A DNA stretch of 64,000 bases from Ottelia alismoides (Eukaryota > Streptophyta > Magnoliopsida > Alismatales > Hydrocharitaceae): NCBI GenBank assembly GCA_037367405.1, contig JAZKJV010009331.1:1240001-1304000 (forward strand). Direction: 5' to 3'. Positions 47,585 to 59,200 of the stretch are shown here, in pieces (position 1 is the first letter of the stretch; each line of letters starts with the position of its first letter). The translations under genes and the position numbers were made by a program. The notes under the pieces were generated by a model. The model saw only the letters and a program-made list of their open reading frames with translations, made no database searches and was not told the origin of the DNA.

Positions 47585-49079
47585 GGCAACGGATTTTGTA
47601 TGATTTTGTGAGCCTATTTGTTCACTTATTCAATTATTTGCTCATGTCCATCATTTATTTACTTGTGTGATTTTTAGTTTTATTTTAATATTATTTGATT
47701 GATTGTTCTGACCATTTCTTTCCTTTGTCGTTGTTGCGAGGGACCGCTAAGCGAAGGAGGACCTCTTAGGAGGACCTATGCACCCAAGCAAGGTGGAGTT
47801 GGCTCTTCTATGCTAAGCCAACAGGAGAGAGAATCAATGACAGATGAAAGAGATGTGTTGAAGACAGTCTTTATTTTTATGCATTTTATTTTATTTTATT
47901 ATGTATATTCATGTAAGAGAGTGGCACTTAGAAACATGTAATAATACAGGACTCTCATAGGTACACTTCGACTCCCGAGGTCCAGTGCCCGAGGGATTGT
48001 TCCCTTGGGGGCCTCGATGATTTTTGACGCTTTTCTTTTATTTTATTTTTATTATTTTGTGTGTGAATGAGCCTTAGCTTAGGAACTGCTTGCTCGTAGA
48101 GTTAGGTCCAAACACCCTAATATTTGCATGTACCTATAGTTCGCTTTGGACCTAGATCAAACTCTAAACAACCGCTCATTTACCTCTTAGCCTTTGTGCC
48201 ACAGCGAGCCCCGCAAAGCGCTTTCTCCTAAGCTCAAGTGTGTTGAGCACAGAGGAGGGGTGAGCCAAGACCGGACTTTTTGAGGCTAGAGATGAATGAG
48301 CGACTTGTGGTGCTTCACGATAATAGCAATTCCTGTACCTAGGGCGATTTCTTCAGTTTGCATTTGCATATAGCATAGGTTTCAAATTCTGTTATGCATC
48401 CCGCATGGAGAGAGCTGGGAGGCACTGTAAGTCTTCTTACTTGGCATGCATCATTGTTTTCCGACTCGCATGGCTTTTCCGATCTTCTCCCTCTGATTTT
48501 GCCAACCTAGGATGCTTAATGGAAATTGGAACCTCGATAGGCACGTGCATTAAAAATACTCAAAAAAAGTGATAACTTTAATAAAATCAGGACTGTTAAC
48601 TCTAAGTGGACCTAAAAATATAACGTAATGGATTCCTTGTCTTGGGGAGAGCAACCCCCTCATTGGATGCATTTTAATTGCTTACGTACACACTAAGGAG
48701 TAGAGCCCAAATCCTATCAAGCCTCCTATGTAATTGTGCAATTTTTGTGGTTCTCACCTAACTCTAAAATTGAAAAGATAAATGACCGTCACCTGATGGT
48801 CTTCACTGTGTTGAGTAGGTGAATCGGGGGTTTGCCTTGTGTCTTGATTGTGACTTGGAGTCCATTATGCTTTTCTTTCATTATTAGAGTAGTCGGTCCC
48901 GTCCGTGTGAGTCATGCATTTTTCATCTTTGAGTCTCTCTACCCATCTTATACATATATCTCTTCATCTTGCATCAGGTCGTGTTATTGGCGCTTGAGCT
49001 CAATCATTCTTCTCCAAGTCCTTTGTTTCCCTCTTCTTCACCATCTTTCCTCGTACTCTCCGTACCATCCTTATTCCCT
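47585..49079 (+). other. E6 leader with conserved hairpins
   Basis: Non-coding. The hairpin AGGACCTC-TTAG-GAGGACCT (47758-47777) sits 174 nt after the primer-binding site. A large stem-loop pairs CGCTCATT (48173-48180) with AATGAGCG (48295-48302) and CTCTTAGCC with GGCTAGAG just inside. A block at 48408-48512 (GGAGAGAGCTGGGA, CACTGTAAGTC) is shared with E3. The pre-gag block at 48764-48830 (GAAAAGATAAATGACCG, GATGGTCTTCA, GAGTAGGTGAA) is shared with E3 and E4. A gag start would be expected soon after, but none is found. Confidence 0.65.
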
Positions 49080-49330
49080 GGTTCAGGGAGAGTCCTCTAC
49101 TTGAACCGTAGTTTTGACGGTGTTCCCGCCTTGTGTTGAACACCCAATTTTGTCTACATCCCGATCTTCTCACCCGCCCAATCAGCTTCTCCACCCCATT
49201 GTGTACCCTTCTTATCCATCTTCCTTGTATCCCCCGTATCATCTCTCCCTTTACCCGGGAATGCTGTGCATATTGATGAGGCCCGCATCGAGGATTACGT
49301 ATACAAATTATTTGTGTAAGTCGGGCCAAT
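49080..49330 (+). other. Hairpins at the former gag start of E6
   Basis: GGTTCA/TGAACC pairs at 49080-49107. GGTGTTC/GAACACC pairs at 49119-49144 around CCGCCTTGTGTT, a loop also found in the E3 leader (24575-24600). GGCCCG/CGGGCC pairs at 49280-49327 with ATACAAAT/ATTTGTGT nested inside. Short ORFs here match no known protein. Confidence 0.5.
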
Positions 49331-49861
49331 GATGTTGAGGTTGCTGAGAGTGATCTGGTGGATTTGATTTTGGATACAAGCATATGAGCTTATTGAAGAT
49401 TTTTGATGATGCATAGAGCATTGGTGTGATGCATTATTGAGGAATTTTAGTTCTCGCACACCGGATTGAGGAGGTGATATGATGCGATGCCTTGGTGATG
49501 ATTTCATGAGTATTGATTGATCTATCTATCTCGAGGTTCCACCCATCTTGATTCTAAGGATTGACTGCTTATTCTGATATGGATTGCCTGGTAAGGGTGT
49601 GCGGATCCTACATGATCTCTCATCTTCCTGATTGACCCATACTTGATCTCCTGACTCTCTAACCCACCCTGGCACTTAGAGGATTCCTGACTATTTTTCA
49701 TGCCATCTCAGCTGACTGGATTGACCCAAGGGATGTTCGGTGAATGACATGATTATTTGCTCCCTTGCATGATCTTATGCCCTCCAAATGATTTAGTGAT
49801 TTATTGCTTTTGAGGACCTGAGATGACTCGCCAGTGTTCCCATGACCTACATTGATCTAGC
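49331..49861 (+). other. Unassigned E6 sequence
   Basis: I see no gene, repeat or strong hairpin in this stretch. A short open run near 49326-49380 (reading VEVAESDLVDLILDTS) could be a coding relic but matches nothing I recognise. Confidence 0.3.
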
Positions 49862-50984
49862 TTGCATTACTCCCCGAGGACTACCTGCGGGAGGATGCGA
49901 CAATTTCTAGGACTACGATTTCATTCACTGCTTGGGTCGCCTTCTTGATGGGACCTGAAACCGAGTCAGATGATATGCTTGATTGGCCTCCCCCTGTGAT
50001 TGTGTACCTGACCTGTCAGTTGACGAGGCCAATGTACTAGACTCCTTTGAGTCTGCTCTCCTTGACGGTCCTCGCAAGGCAGAGCTCCACTTTTCTGATT
50101 ATTCCATGCCTAGTTCATAGCTCTCCGAGGGTTATCTGCGAGAGGCTATGACACAGTATAGCTCTCTTGGTCTCTTCTGTTGGTAGATGATCTGTCGTCT
50201 ATCGAGACCGCATTTTATGTGGATCCGTCTGATGGATCCGGCTCCTTTGAGCCCTCTTCTCTCCTTGACGACCCTCGCAAGGCAGAGACACATTCTGAAT
50301 ATTCACTGCTTAGTTTGCATTGCTCCGCGAGGACTATCTGCGGGAGCATGCAACACTCTCTTTATGCTCGGTTCCACTGCTGACTGTGTCTCCGATCTGC
50401 GGAGCACGGAATCGAGTCGTCTGATATATATGATTTTTGATCCCATCTTGAGTTGCCTATCTGATCTGCGGATCATGGGACCCATCTGATAGGACTCCTT
50501 TGAGTCTGCTCTCCTTGACGGTCCTCGCAAGGTTGAGCTTCTGATATCTGCTATTTTCATGCCTAAATGGCAGCGCATTCCCCGGGGGTTATCTGCGGGA
50601 CGCTGCCACACTATCTTGATTTTACGGTCTCTTCTTCTAGTAGCCGATCTGTCGCCTACCGAGACCGTTTCTATGATCCGTCTGATGGATCAAGCTCCTT
50701 TGAGCCTGCTCTCCTTGATGACCCTTGGAAGAGTTAGATTCTGTTATGATTATTTATTGACTAGCATGTACTACTCCCCGAGGGTTATCTGCGGGAAAGT
50801 ACATCATTTTCTATGTACTCGGCTTCTTTTCTGGTGTCTCCTGCTGGTGGAGCACGAAGCCGGGTCTTCTGACTTGTTTACTCGGCTTCACCCCTGGTTG
50901 TGTCTCCTTTCTGTTGGAGCACGGAGCCGAGTCTTCTGATTATTATCTGATTTCACTCACCTTGAGGACCCTCGCAAGAGTGAG
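49862..50984 (+). repeat. Higher-order array of covarying hairpins (E6)
   Basis: Five copies of one hairpin (type alpha: 49862-49900, 50115-50151, 50315-50353, 50568-50608, 50766-50804) share a loop close to GAGGGTTATCT, with CTCCCC before it and GCGGGAG after. Their outer stems differ but always pair: TTGCAT/ATGCGA, TCATAG/CTATGA, TTGCAT/ATGCAA, TGGCAGCG/CGCTGCCA, ATGTACT/AGTACAT. A second type (beta: CTTG, then ACGGTCCTCG, then CAAG) lies at 50055, 50256, 50508, 50708 and 50956. Types with GGTCTC/GAGACC (50169-50209, 50626-50666) and with GTGTCTCC/GGAGCAC (50367-50416, 50817-50865, 50880-50932) fill alternate gaps. Start-to-start spacing alternates 253, 200, 253, 198, a dimeric repeat of about 453 bp. 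Confidence 0.8.
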
Positions 50985-51137
50985 CCACATATTGTGTTGT
51001 TGGATGTATTCGTGTGACTTTCAGATTATATCACCACCGTGCATCACACAGTCTCATATGTTTTATTTCCGATCTATCTGGGACTCTGATTGACCAGAGG
51101 AGTTTGTACTGCTCTTTCTTCCTCCCGGTCTTACGAT

Positions 51138-51266
51138 ATCGGCTGTATTCCCTCGTACCGACCTTCTGAGCCGATTGTCTGCTTCATGCTACCGGACCCG
51201 ATATCCAACTTTCTGATCTGTATGTCCCCGGTAGCCGACACCCACATGACTGTACATCAGGGTGTC
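51138..51266 (+). other. Three further hairpins downstream of the array (E6)
   Basis: ATCGGCT/AGCCGAT pairs at 51138-51175, CTACCGG/CCGGTAG at 51189-51234 and GACACCC/GGGTGTC at 51237-51266. They lie end to end. A looser set (CGAC/GTCG inside CGG/CCG) follows at about 51297-51348. Confidence 0.55.
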
Positions 51267-51450
51267 TTTTCACCTTCTGGCTGAGTCCTCGTTCTCACAG
51301 GGAGACGGCGACGATAGTACGGTAGTCGCTTACCAGACACCGTCCTGTACTTCACTCGTTTTTCACCAATTGTATATATGTGTACCTTTTTCATTCTTTC
51401 TCCCGTATGTTCTGTGTGCCCCAGATCGATCGCCACATCTTTGTGACTAC

Positions 51451-52012
51451 ACTTAGGACGTACCTTGCCCTAAGTATAGGGGGGCACACACCGAGTTGTT
51501 CTTTCATTGCACATTTTCGTCACTTCTATTGTTGCCTATACTAAGGGATATCTCACCTTAAGTATAGGGGGAGTGATGTGTATATTCTCCACGATCTTCT
51601 CATCAATCTGTATATATCTCTCTTTTCTTCTTTTCTTCTTTTCTTCTTTTCCTTTTCATATTTCTTTATCTCAATAAAAGGTGTCGCCCCTTTAAGTCAG
51701 TTTTCTGTACTTAGGACGTACTTTGTCATAAGTATAGGGGGGTGCATTCCTGATTTGTTCATCTGTCTATTCCCACCCTTGACCCTCCCTAATTTGTGTA
51801 CAGTCTGCTATACATAGGATTACTTGATCCTAAGTATAGGGGGGACGGTCAACTTCTCATTCATTCATCTCTTATTCATATATCCTTTAGACTTGTCTAT
51901 ACTTAGTACGAGTTATGTCTTCTCTTTTCTTTCCGATCTATGAGGACATAGCTCAAGCTAAGTATAGGGGGGTCGTATATACTATGTATATACTTTAGCC
52001 ATAACTCGTACT
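51451..52012 (+). other. Five hairpin/polypurine cassettes plus alternative pairing arm (E6)
   Basis: The cassettes are at 51451-51484, 51536-51571, 51708-51742, 51809-51844 and 51898-51972, each ending in AAGTATAGGGGG or AAGTATAGGGGGG. Stems vary, for example TACATAGGAT/ATCCTAAGTA. In the last one, ACTTAG to CTAAGT closes a long hairpin. Its 5' arm AGTACGAGTTATG (51905-51917) is also perfectly complementary to CATAACTCGTACT (52000-52012), placing the purine run in the loop of the larger structure. Confidence 0.8.
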
Positions 52013-52340
52013 CTATATGGCTAAAAATTCATTAAAAACTCTTAATAAAAAGACGTGATTATTCCTCAAATTCTTTTTGTATATACTGATTAATCAGGTG
52101 AAAATGTTTTTTTGCAAAATGTTTGAAAAATAGTTTGAAAATCTTCGTGAACATTTATTGAAAACTATTTTGAAAATATTTTGTTACATATTTTCAACCT
52201 GTGTAAAAAGGTGTGGTTTGTAAAATTTATTTTCTTTGTGTAAAATAAAATGTTTGAAAAATGATTTGCAAATGGTTTGAAAAATGGTTGCAAAAAGATC
52301 TTGAAAATCTATATATACTATTTTGAAAAACCTTTGCAAA
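52013..52340 (+). other. AT-rich 3' non-coding region of E6
   Basis: This is repetitive AT-rich sequence with variants of TTTGAAAAT and TTTGCAAA, similar to E3 at 32460-32760. It is much shorter than in E3 and E4, so the mixed-composition 3' segment of those elements is missing here. No gene was found. Confidence 0.5.
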
Positions 52341-52364
52341 CTAGCAAAGGCAAGTATAGAGGGG
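52341..52364 (+). promoter_or_regulatory. Polypurine tract block of E6
   Basis: CTAGCAAAGGCAAGTATAGA then GGGG directly precedes the right LTR. Confidence 0.8.
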
Positions 52365-55300
52365 TGATGAATCTCCATTTCATCACCTTTATTCTATCAT
52401 TTTGGCCTCAAAACCCAACAATTGCATGTAAATAGCCTCAATTTGTACACAATAGCATTCATTATTTATTGTATTAATTATACAGAAAATAAGGTTTTAA
52501 TGCCAAAATTATAGAATAAAGGGAAGAAAAGAAAAAGGAATAAAATATTGTAAATATTTTATGACCCTAACCCCGAGATCAAGGCCAGCATGGAATTGGT
52601 CGACAAGGAATAAAGTAGGGGGAGATAAGGGCCAATAATACAATAAATACCTCATTTATTTATTCATTTATTTATGCATTTTTGACACCTATTTTGTACA
52701 TAATTATTTAATCATCGAATAAAAATACTTTGTTCATAAAAGATATAGATAATAATGTAAATAAAAATACAAAATTGAGTTTGTGCAAAAATAACACACA
52801 GTGTAAATTTTATACACAAAATAAAAAGCCAAAATCCAACTTCACAGACCCATATCTTGCAAATAAAAACTCCAAATCACCCAAACTCACCTTTAATTGT
52901 ATATAGCATTCCATGAACTATTTTATAAATTGGTTTCATAATTTCTGGAGTCCATCTGTGGAAATTTGGTTTTTGGCCCTTCTTGTACATAATACCTGAC
53001 TAAAATATTCATTTTATTCAATACTTATTATTCTTACAAAATTATATTTTGTAGATAATGTATATAATTCATGTACATACTAAAATTAGTATAAAACCAA
53101 AAATATTTTGTAAAATAAAATAAGTCTATGTAATATATATATATATATATAGGCAAAATACCTATGAGAAGGATGTACATAAATAAAAGGGGAAAAAACA
53201 TTCTTTAATTATTTCGTTCTTTTATAATAATGCATATATTATATATAACTTATTAAAAATACAAATCCATAATAAAAACAAATAAAATTCATTAAATAGA
53301 TAAAATGTATATAATATATAGGTAAAATACCTATAAGTATACTTACATATACACAAACACATTTATTTAAAAATGGAAATAAACTCATAAAAACTAAATA
53401 AAAATATATTTATACTCACAAAAATAAATTACAAATTTATAAAATAAGAAAATAAAATACTAAAATAAAAATAAACAAAATAAAATGAATATAAATAAAT
53501 ATACTTATAAATACAATATTTTAATAAAACCGTAATAAAATACTTCAAAAAAAATCGTATTAAAATACTACATAAAATAATAAACATTTTTTATTTTATA
53601 CTCAAAATAAATTAAATCATTTACTATTTTAAATAAATTTTCTTTTAATAAAACTACTGTTCTGTCTTGTAGCGGGCTGAGGTGGACCAATCAGGTCCCT
53701 CCGCGAGTTGACCCCAGTCAACTTGACCTCCAGCCGCCTAACTTGACGTGAACCATCTTTTCCCCCGATTTCTTGCCTTTTTTCCGCTCGATCTATCGCT
53801 CCATCACTCTCGAATCCTTCTGACAAATTATTCTCTGATCATCCCTGATTCCCGCCGTGATCTTGGAACCCTTGTACATAGCCCCGATTCTTCAATAATC
53901 GTCGGTCCTTGGGGGTCCCTTGGAATGTTTATAAATAACTCCTTCCTCCTCCTCAGCCGAATTTGGTCAATTTCATCCCCTTCTTTGAGCTTGAATCAGC
54001 TCCCTGGTGGAGCCCTCGTGACAGGAGGCGCTTCCCAGCACCTCGGTTCGGCCGGAGATGACGGAAAATTTTGTCGCGGTGGCGCTCCGGCGGCCACCCT
54101 ACTCCCTGGCGGCCCCAGGTATAAGAGCTGTGCATTTTATCTTTCTACGTAGCTTTTACTTCCAGCATTTCATTCCTGCAATTAGTTTCATATTTCGCAT
54201 CTTAGTTTAGCGTAGTTTAGTGATTTCGTAGTTCGTCGGAGCTCCGCTCCGGCGAGCTTTTCATCTTGTTTCCGACTGTGCCCCGACACCATTTCACCTT
54301 CATTTCGTTCCCCTACGCCTTCTCCACCTTTCAACCACCTTGTCTAACCGGATTCGCACTTGGATCCGCGAATCGATGCTCATCTCCTCCGCATCACCGG
54401 AGCATCACCGCCCTCACCCATTTTTATGCTAACAGCTTCAGTTTTGGGCCGAGGAGCACCGCCTCGAGCCGAGATTCGTTCCTGTGCAGGTCAGGTGCAC
54501 AATAAAGCACCAGGAGTCGAGTTACAAGTAGGCGGAGGTACCTGGAGCTGCCATCCTTCTCCGAGCTCGTGGCGGCGCTCCAGGGTACCTCAGCCCGACC
54601 CGAGACCTCCAGCAAGAAGAAGACCCTGCCAGGAAGCTTTTTGGGCCTTCCGGAGCGGCGAAGACCGGCGGAGGCGCGAGATCTAGTCGGAAGAGCTCGC
54701 CCCCGGCGAGTCTTCTTCCCTGTTCTTCCACGTGTGCGCTCCGCCGTTGGATGAAGACGAAGGCCCCAGTTCAAACCACAGCCGTCCGATGGAGCGATGC
54801 CACGACCGTAGATTTCAGCCCGGAGATCTAATCCTAGTGCTTCATCGGCGAAGCAGTATCGGCCGTTGGACGTGCGATGCTTGTCAAGTGAAGTAATCCT
54901 AGCCGTTCGCCAGCGCGCCTATTAGGGGTAATTTTCATATTTAGCCCCTTCTCTTTTTGTAATTAATTTTTAATTCTGTAAATAAAATATAACGTTGTAA
55001 ATAAAATGTAAATTTTGCAGAAAGGACCTTGTGTTTATTATAATTACATTTAGGTCCTTCCGCTCCTCACGTGCAGTCCCACGTGAGGCTCGTGAAAATT
55101 GCATGTAACCCCTGGCGGTTTTTGTTTATTGTAAAATAGTTTTAAAAATTAAAGTAAATGTTTATTCCTGTTGTATTTTTGCACTGATGCCCCTGGAATT
55201 TTATATATTTGCAAAAATGCCCCTGCCAGGCTGTTTGATTTTTGTATATTTTATCTATTTCTTAAAAATACCTATGAGGCTTCTAAAAATTCACAAAAAA

Positions 55301-56242
55301 TAGGATAGATGCTCTATGTGATGCTCTTACACGCCCATATTTTATTTCACATTTTTTTGCACTTTTCCTAATTATTAAAAATGAAATAGGAGCCATTTTT
55401 GTACTGTCTAATTTATAAAATACAAAAAAATTAGAAAATGATTTTGAAAAATTCCAAAAAAAATTATATATGGTATATTTATATCTATATTGAGTCCAGA
55501 AATTAAAAAACCCTAAAAATATGAAAAAGAAAAATAAAAAATCAGAAAGCTCCAAAATCCAACAAAAAAATAGAAAAACCTTTAAAAAATACCAAAAGTA
55601 CATTTTCTCTTTTATAATTATCTATATATTATTATTAATGTATTAAAATTAATTTGGGAATTTTTGGAGTTTATTCTATATTTTTAAAACCCAAATTATA
55701 TTCGGCTATTTATTTAGTCCTATATTGTGGACATTTTTGGAAATTAAAAATACATAAAAAATTAGAAATATTTCAGAAAAACCAAAAAAAACTAGAAAAA
55801 TTTTAAAAAGCTAAAAAATTATATTTATATATATATATCTTATATATATCTTATATATTTATATATTTATATTTATATAACTAAAAATATAATTAAAAAA
55901 AATATAAAATATAAAAACAAAATAAAAATTATAAAAACAAAAATATAAAAAAATTACAAAACCCAAAACCCACTAAAACAATAAAAGGACATGAACAATG
56001 GATTGAATAAATGATGCTTCACATACATTCCCTTCGCCTCCCAGTGTTCGACCTCTACTTGTACTTACACCTATACACATTTACCTGTAGAGTTATAATA
56101 AATTTTAACTCCACATTTTTGGGTATTCATTGCATATATTTATTGTGGGTTAATTGTTGATTGATCTGGGGATCTTTAAGTGGTCGACTCAGCGACTGGA
56201 TCTCTCGCCTTGTGAGATATCTAGACCCTTGATCTTACCCTC
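52365..56242 (+). repeat. Right LTR of E6, interrupted by E8
   Basis: This is the near-identical partner of 40917-44914, ending CTTGATCTTACCCTC where E8 begins. The final few bases of the LTR must lie beyond E8. It lacks about 140 bp near 54920 that the left LTR has. The TATA box is at 53930-53937 and the putative intron at 54119-54489. Confidence 0.9.
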
Positions 56243-59200
56243 TGACGAGTCGCTAGATACTAGATTTAATTAGGTCACGTTGTAGCACGTGTACTTAGCG
56301 ATTCGGTCAGAACCGAGAGAAGATCTCCGTAAAGAGTGTCTCGGCTTAATTTATATCCCGGGCAAGTCCGGGGTCGAACTCAGGGAGGCAAAGGAACAAC
56401 TTGGGTTTAATTTTCAAATTTAAGATCTAGATATCCAATGCGGTTTTTTTTTAGATTTTTTATGCAAGTAGAATGCCAAAAACAAAATACGAGTGAATTA
56501 CAACACTAAGAAAACATACAACAAGGCCAAATTAATTTTAATGGAAAAGAAGTTCAAATTAGCCAATTCGTATTTTTCCTAGAGTCCTAATACAGAGATG
56601 AACACAAAACACATTTTTTTAGAATTTTAGGGGTTAAACTGCAATCAATAAAAATGCACACTTTTTATGGTTTTTTCGCAATTTCTCACACAAACAGTAA
56701 GTAAAAATTATGAAAAAATTACTGGAAGTAAAACATGATGCAAGAAAGCTACAGTAATATTTTTAGAATTTTTTGACAAGTTATGATTTTTTTATGAATT
56801 TTTTAGTGAAAACAGAGTGATCGTGAGTAATTAATTTGTATTAAATCCATATTATAAAATTAATCCGAGTGCGAATTATCCCAAAAAGATATTTTCATGA
56901 GCAATCCAGTAGAAGTGAAATTTCGTAAAAAAGATATTTGTGGATTTAATTAAAAATCGATTACTAAAATCACTCTACAATTTATTTAAGGCACAAGACA
57001 ACTCCATTTTGGATGAAATTTGGACAGTAATTACATCACATATCAAAGCATCACATATAAATTTTGTGGAATTTTTAGAGCAACCGTTTGTGAGATATTA
57101 ATTTAATGGCACAGAATGGGTAAACTATGCAAAATTTCAGTTAACCAATTTTAATTAATTACCCAACTATCATAAAAATACAAGTAAATAATCAGATGAT
57201 AGAGGATAAGTTGCTCAACATGATAGCATTTTTCATTGCATAAAACGATGCCAAAGAGAGGTCCAAATTAATCTATAAAGACAGGGTTCTTTGTGCAAAT
57301 TCAGAAAACAATACAACTTGAACTTATGCACAGGGACTAAACGGCAATTACAAAAACATAAAATAAATAAATTGCAATTTTTACATTTAAAAATAATAAA
57401 CCTTTCTTCTTCGTGTTCCAGGTGGGGATGAAGAACCCAAAGGGGTCGGGCGGCGCCGGCGGTGGCGCGCCGCGCGCGGAGGGGGCCACGGGGCTCGAGG
57501 GGGCGACCGGCGGTGGCGCGCCGCGAGGAGGGCGGCTGTGGTCGGCGGGCGTCGCGAGGAGGGCGGATGTGGCGGGCGGCGAGGCAGAGGGTGGACCCGC
57601 TGGCGGAGGACCTGGCGGCTGCTGGAAGGTGGAGAGGGCGCGGTCGGCTGGGCAGCCGGGGGCGCCGCGAGGCCGCGGCGGCGAGCGGAGGTGGGGCGGC
57701 GCCGGCGGTGATGGCTGCTAAAGGAGGCGGCGAGCGGCGGCCGGTGGGCTAGAGAGGGGGCGGCGGCGGTGGGCGGCACCCCCACCGCTGCTGCGTAGTC
57801 TTTTTTTTTTTATTTTTTTTATTTTTTTTTAAACTACTTTTTTACTGCTGTAATAAAAAGGTTTTTTTTTTGTTTTACTTTTTTATATTTTTTAAATTTT
57901 GTTAATGCAGGGAATGAACATGATGGGGAAAAAAATGTGATGATGGTAATATGATGGAGTAGAACAAATGGAAAATGATGTGTGGTGCTATGATGAACTA
58001 AAAAAAATGCAAAAAATGACAAGATGATAAAATGAAGGTAAAATTTACCTAAGATGAACGCGATCTCCTATGGAGTGCTCGTGAGAGCACAGTCTTCGCT
58101 CGAATCGCCGGCGCGCGATGAGCTCGAGCAGCGCGCGGTTGCGGCTGCGATGTTGGCCAAAAAGCCAACGGATCACACCGGAGAGAGGGCCGTCGTCGCT
58201 CGACCGCGGTTGCGTCGCTATCACCGATTCAACTCAGGGAACTAGGCTCTCCTCACATAAAGATGGATCAAAGGCAAAAATGAGGAGAATGAGAGGTATA
58301 TAAAGATGATGGGATGAGAGGTTATTAAAGTGGTGGGGTTGAATGGGAGGTTGTATTATTAATGGAGTTGAATGGGAAGTTGGGAAAAAATAGTGGAATA
58401 ATGGAGTTGAATTGGTGGTTATTGTAGAGAATGGAAATTAAATAATAAATAAATAAATAAATAAAGTTGTCTACTTTAAATACAATGAAATAAAAAGAGA
58501 AGATAAATAATGGAGAATTTACAAAAGAAGACAAAACACCATGTACATTTTTTTTACTTTTCTAATATGTAATTTTTTTGTCTTTTTAATAAGAGATATT
58601 TACAACGAAAAAATACAATAAAATAGTATAATTAAAATACAACACAAGTATGATTTTTTTGTATTTTTAATAATTAAGAAAGATATAATAAAAAATGAAG
58701 AAAGTATGAATATATACATAATGTACAATGTACATCTAGGTCCCAAAACCCAACTTTTGCAAATGAGCTCCGATTTTAATGAAACCACTTCCGTTGGATA
58801 GATAATTTTCTAACTTGAACTTTAAAAGTGAGTTTGGTGAATTTGGAGTTCATACGGAGCGGGAATTTAGCTTGGAAGTTGGTCTTTACGGCTTTTTCCC
58901 ATTGGGATCTAGGAGCATTTATTTAAGGTAAAATTTGTTTTTGTATTTTTGTATTTTTATATATATTATTATAAACAAGTTAGAGAAAGAATTAGCCAAA
59001 AAGGAGTTGAAATGAAATTATTAAAAATCCATAAAGTTTTGGGCTATTTACAAGTATAAAACTCCTTTGATTTTGCGGCTTTTTTTATTGTTAATTTATT
59101 TTGTACAATCTTATATACAATAATCAGTGTATTTTATTTACAAAAGTCATTTTGTTAATTTATGGATTCTAAGGACATTTATTTGGAAATTTACTCATGG

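Larger units (their letters stand above)
40917..56242 (+). mobile_element. E6: gene-less Athila-related element with a hairpin array
   Basis: Two very similar LTRs (40917-44914 plus 47558-47564, and 52365-56242) flank 4.8 kb of internal sequence with a nearly perfect tRNA-Asp primer-binding site, a long leader, an array of hairpins, five hairpin/polypurine cassettes and a polypurine tract. No gag, protease, polymerase or integrase motif is visible in any frame. E7 and E8 are inserted near the 3' ends of its left and right LTRs. It is therefore a non-autonomous element that must have been copied in trans. The left flank is GGTGC (40912-40916); the right flank lies outside the window beyond E8. 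Confidence 0.88.

Noticed and set aside
50559..50939. 126-codon ORF across the hairpin array, and another at 50187-50489
   Set aside because: Repeat units are read in different frames and stops fall in equivalent units. Differences between copies preserve pairing, not amino acids.
49862..50984. CRISPR-like array
   Set aside because: No constant repeat with uniform spacers, no cas genes, and the setting is a plant retrotransposon.
57387..57785. GC-rich ORFs on both strands in the E8 LTR
   Set aside because: Same reason: CGG/GGC-rich sequence inside an LTR, no domain, no conservation with the E2 counterpart beyond composition.
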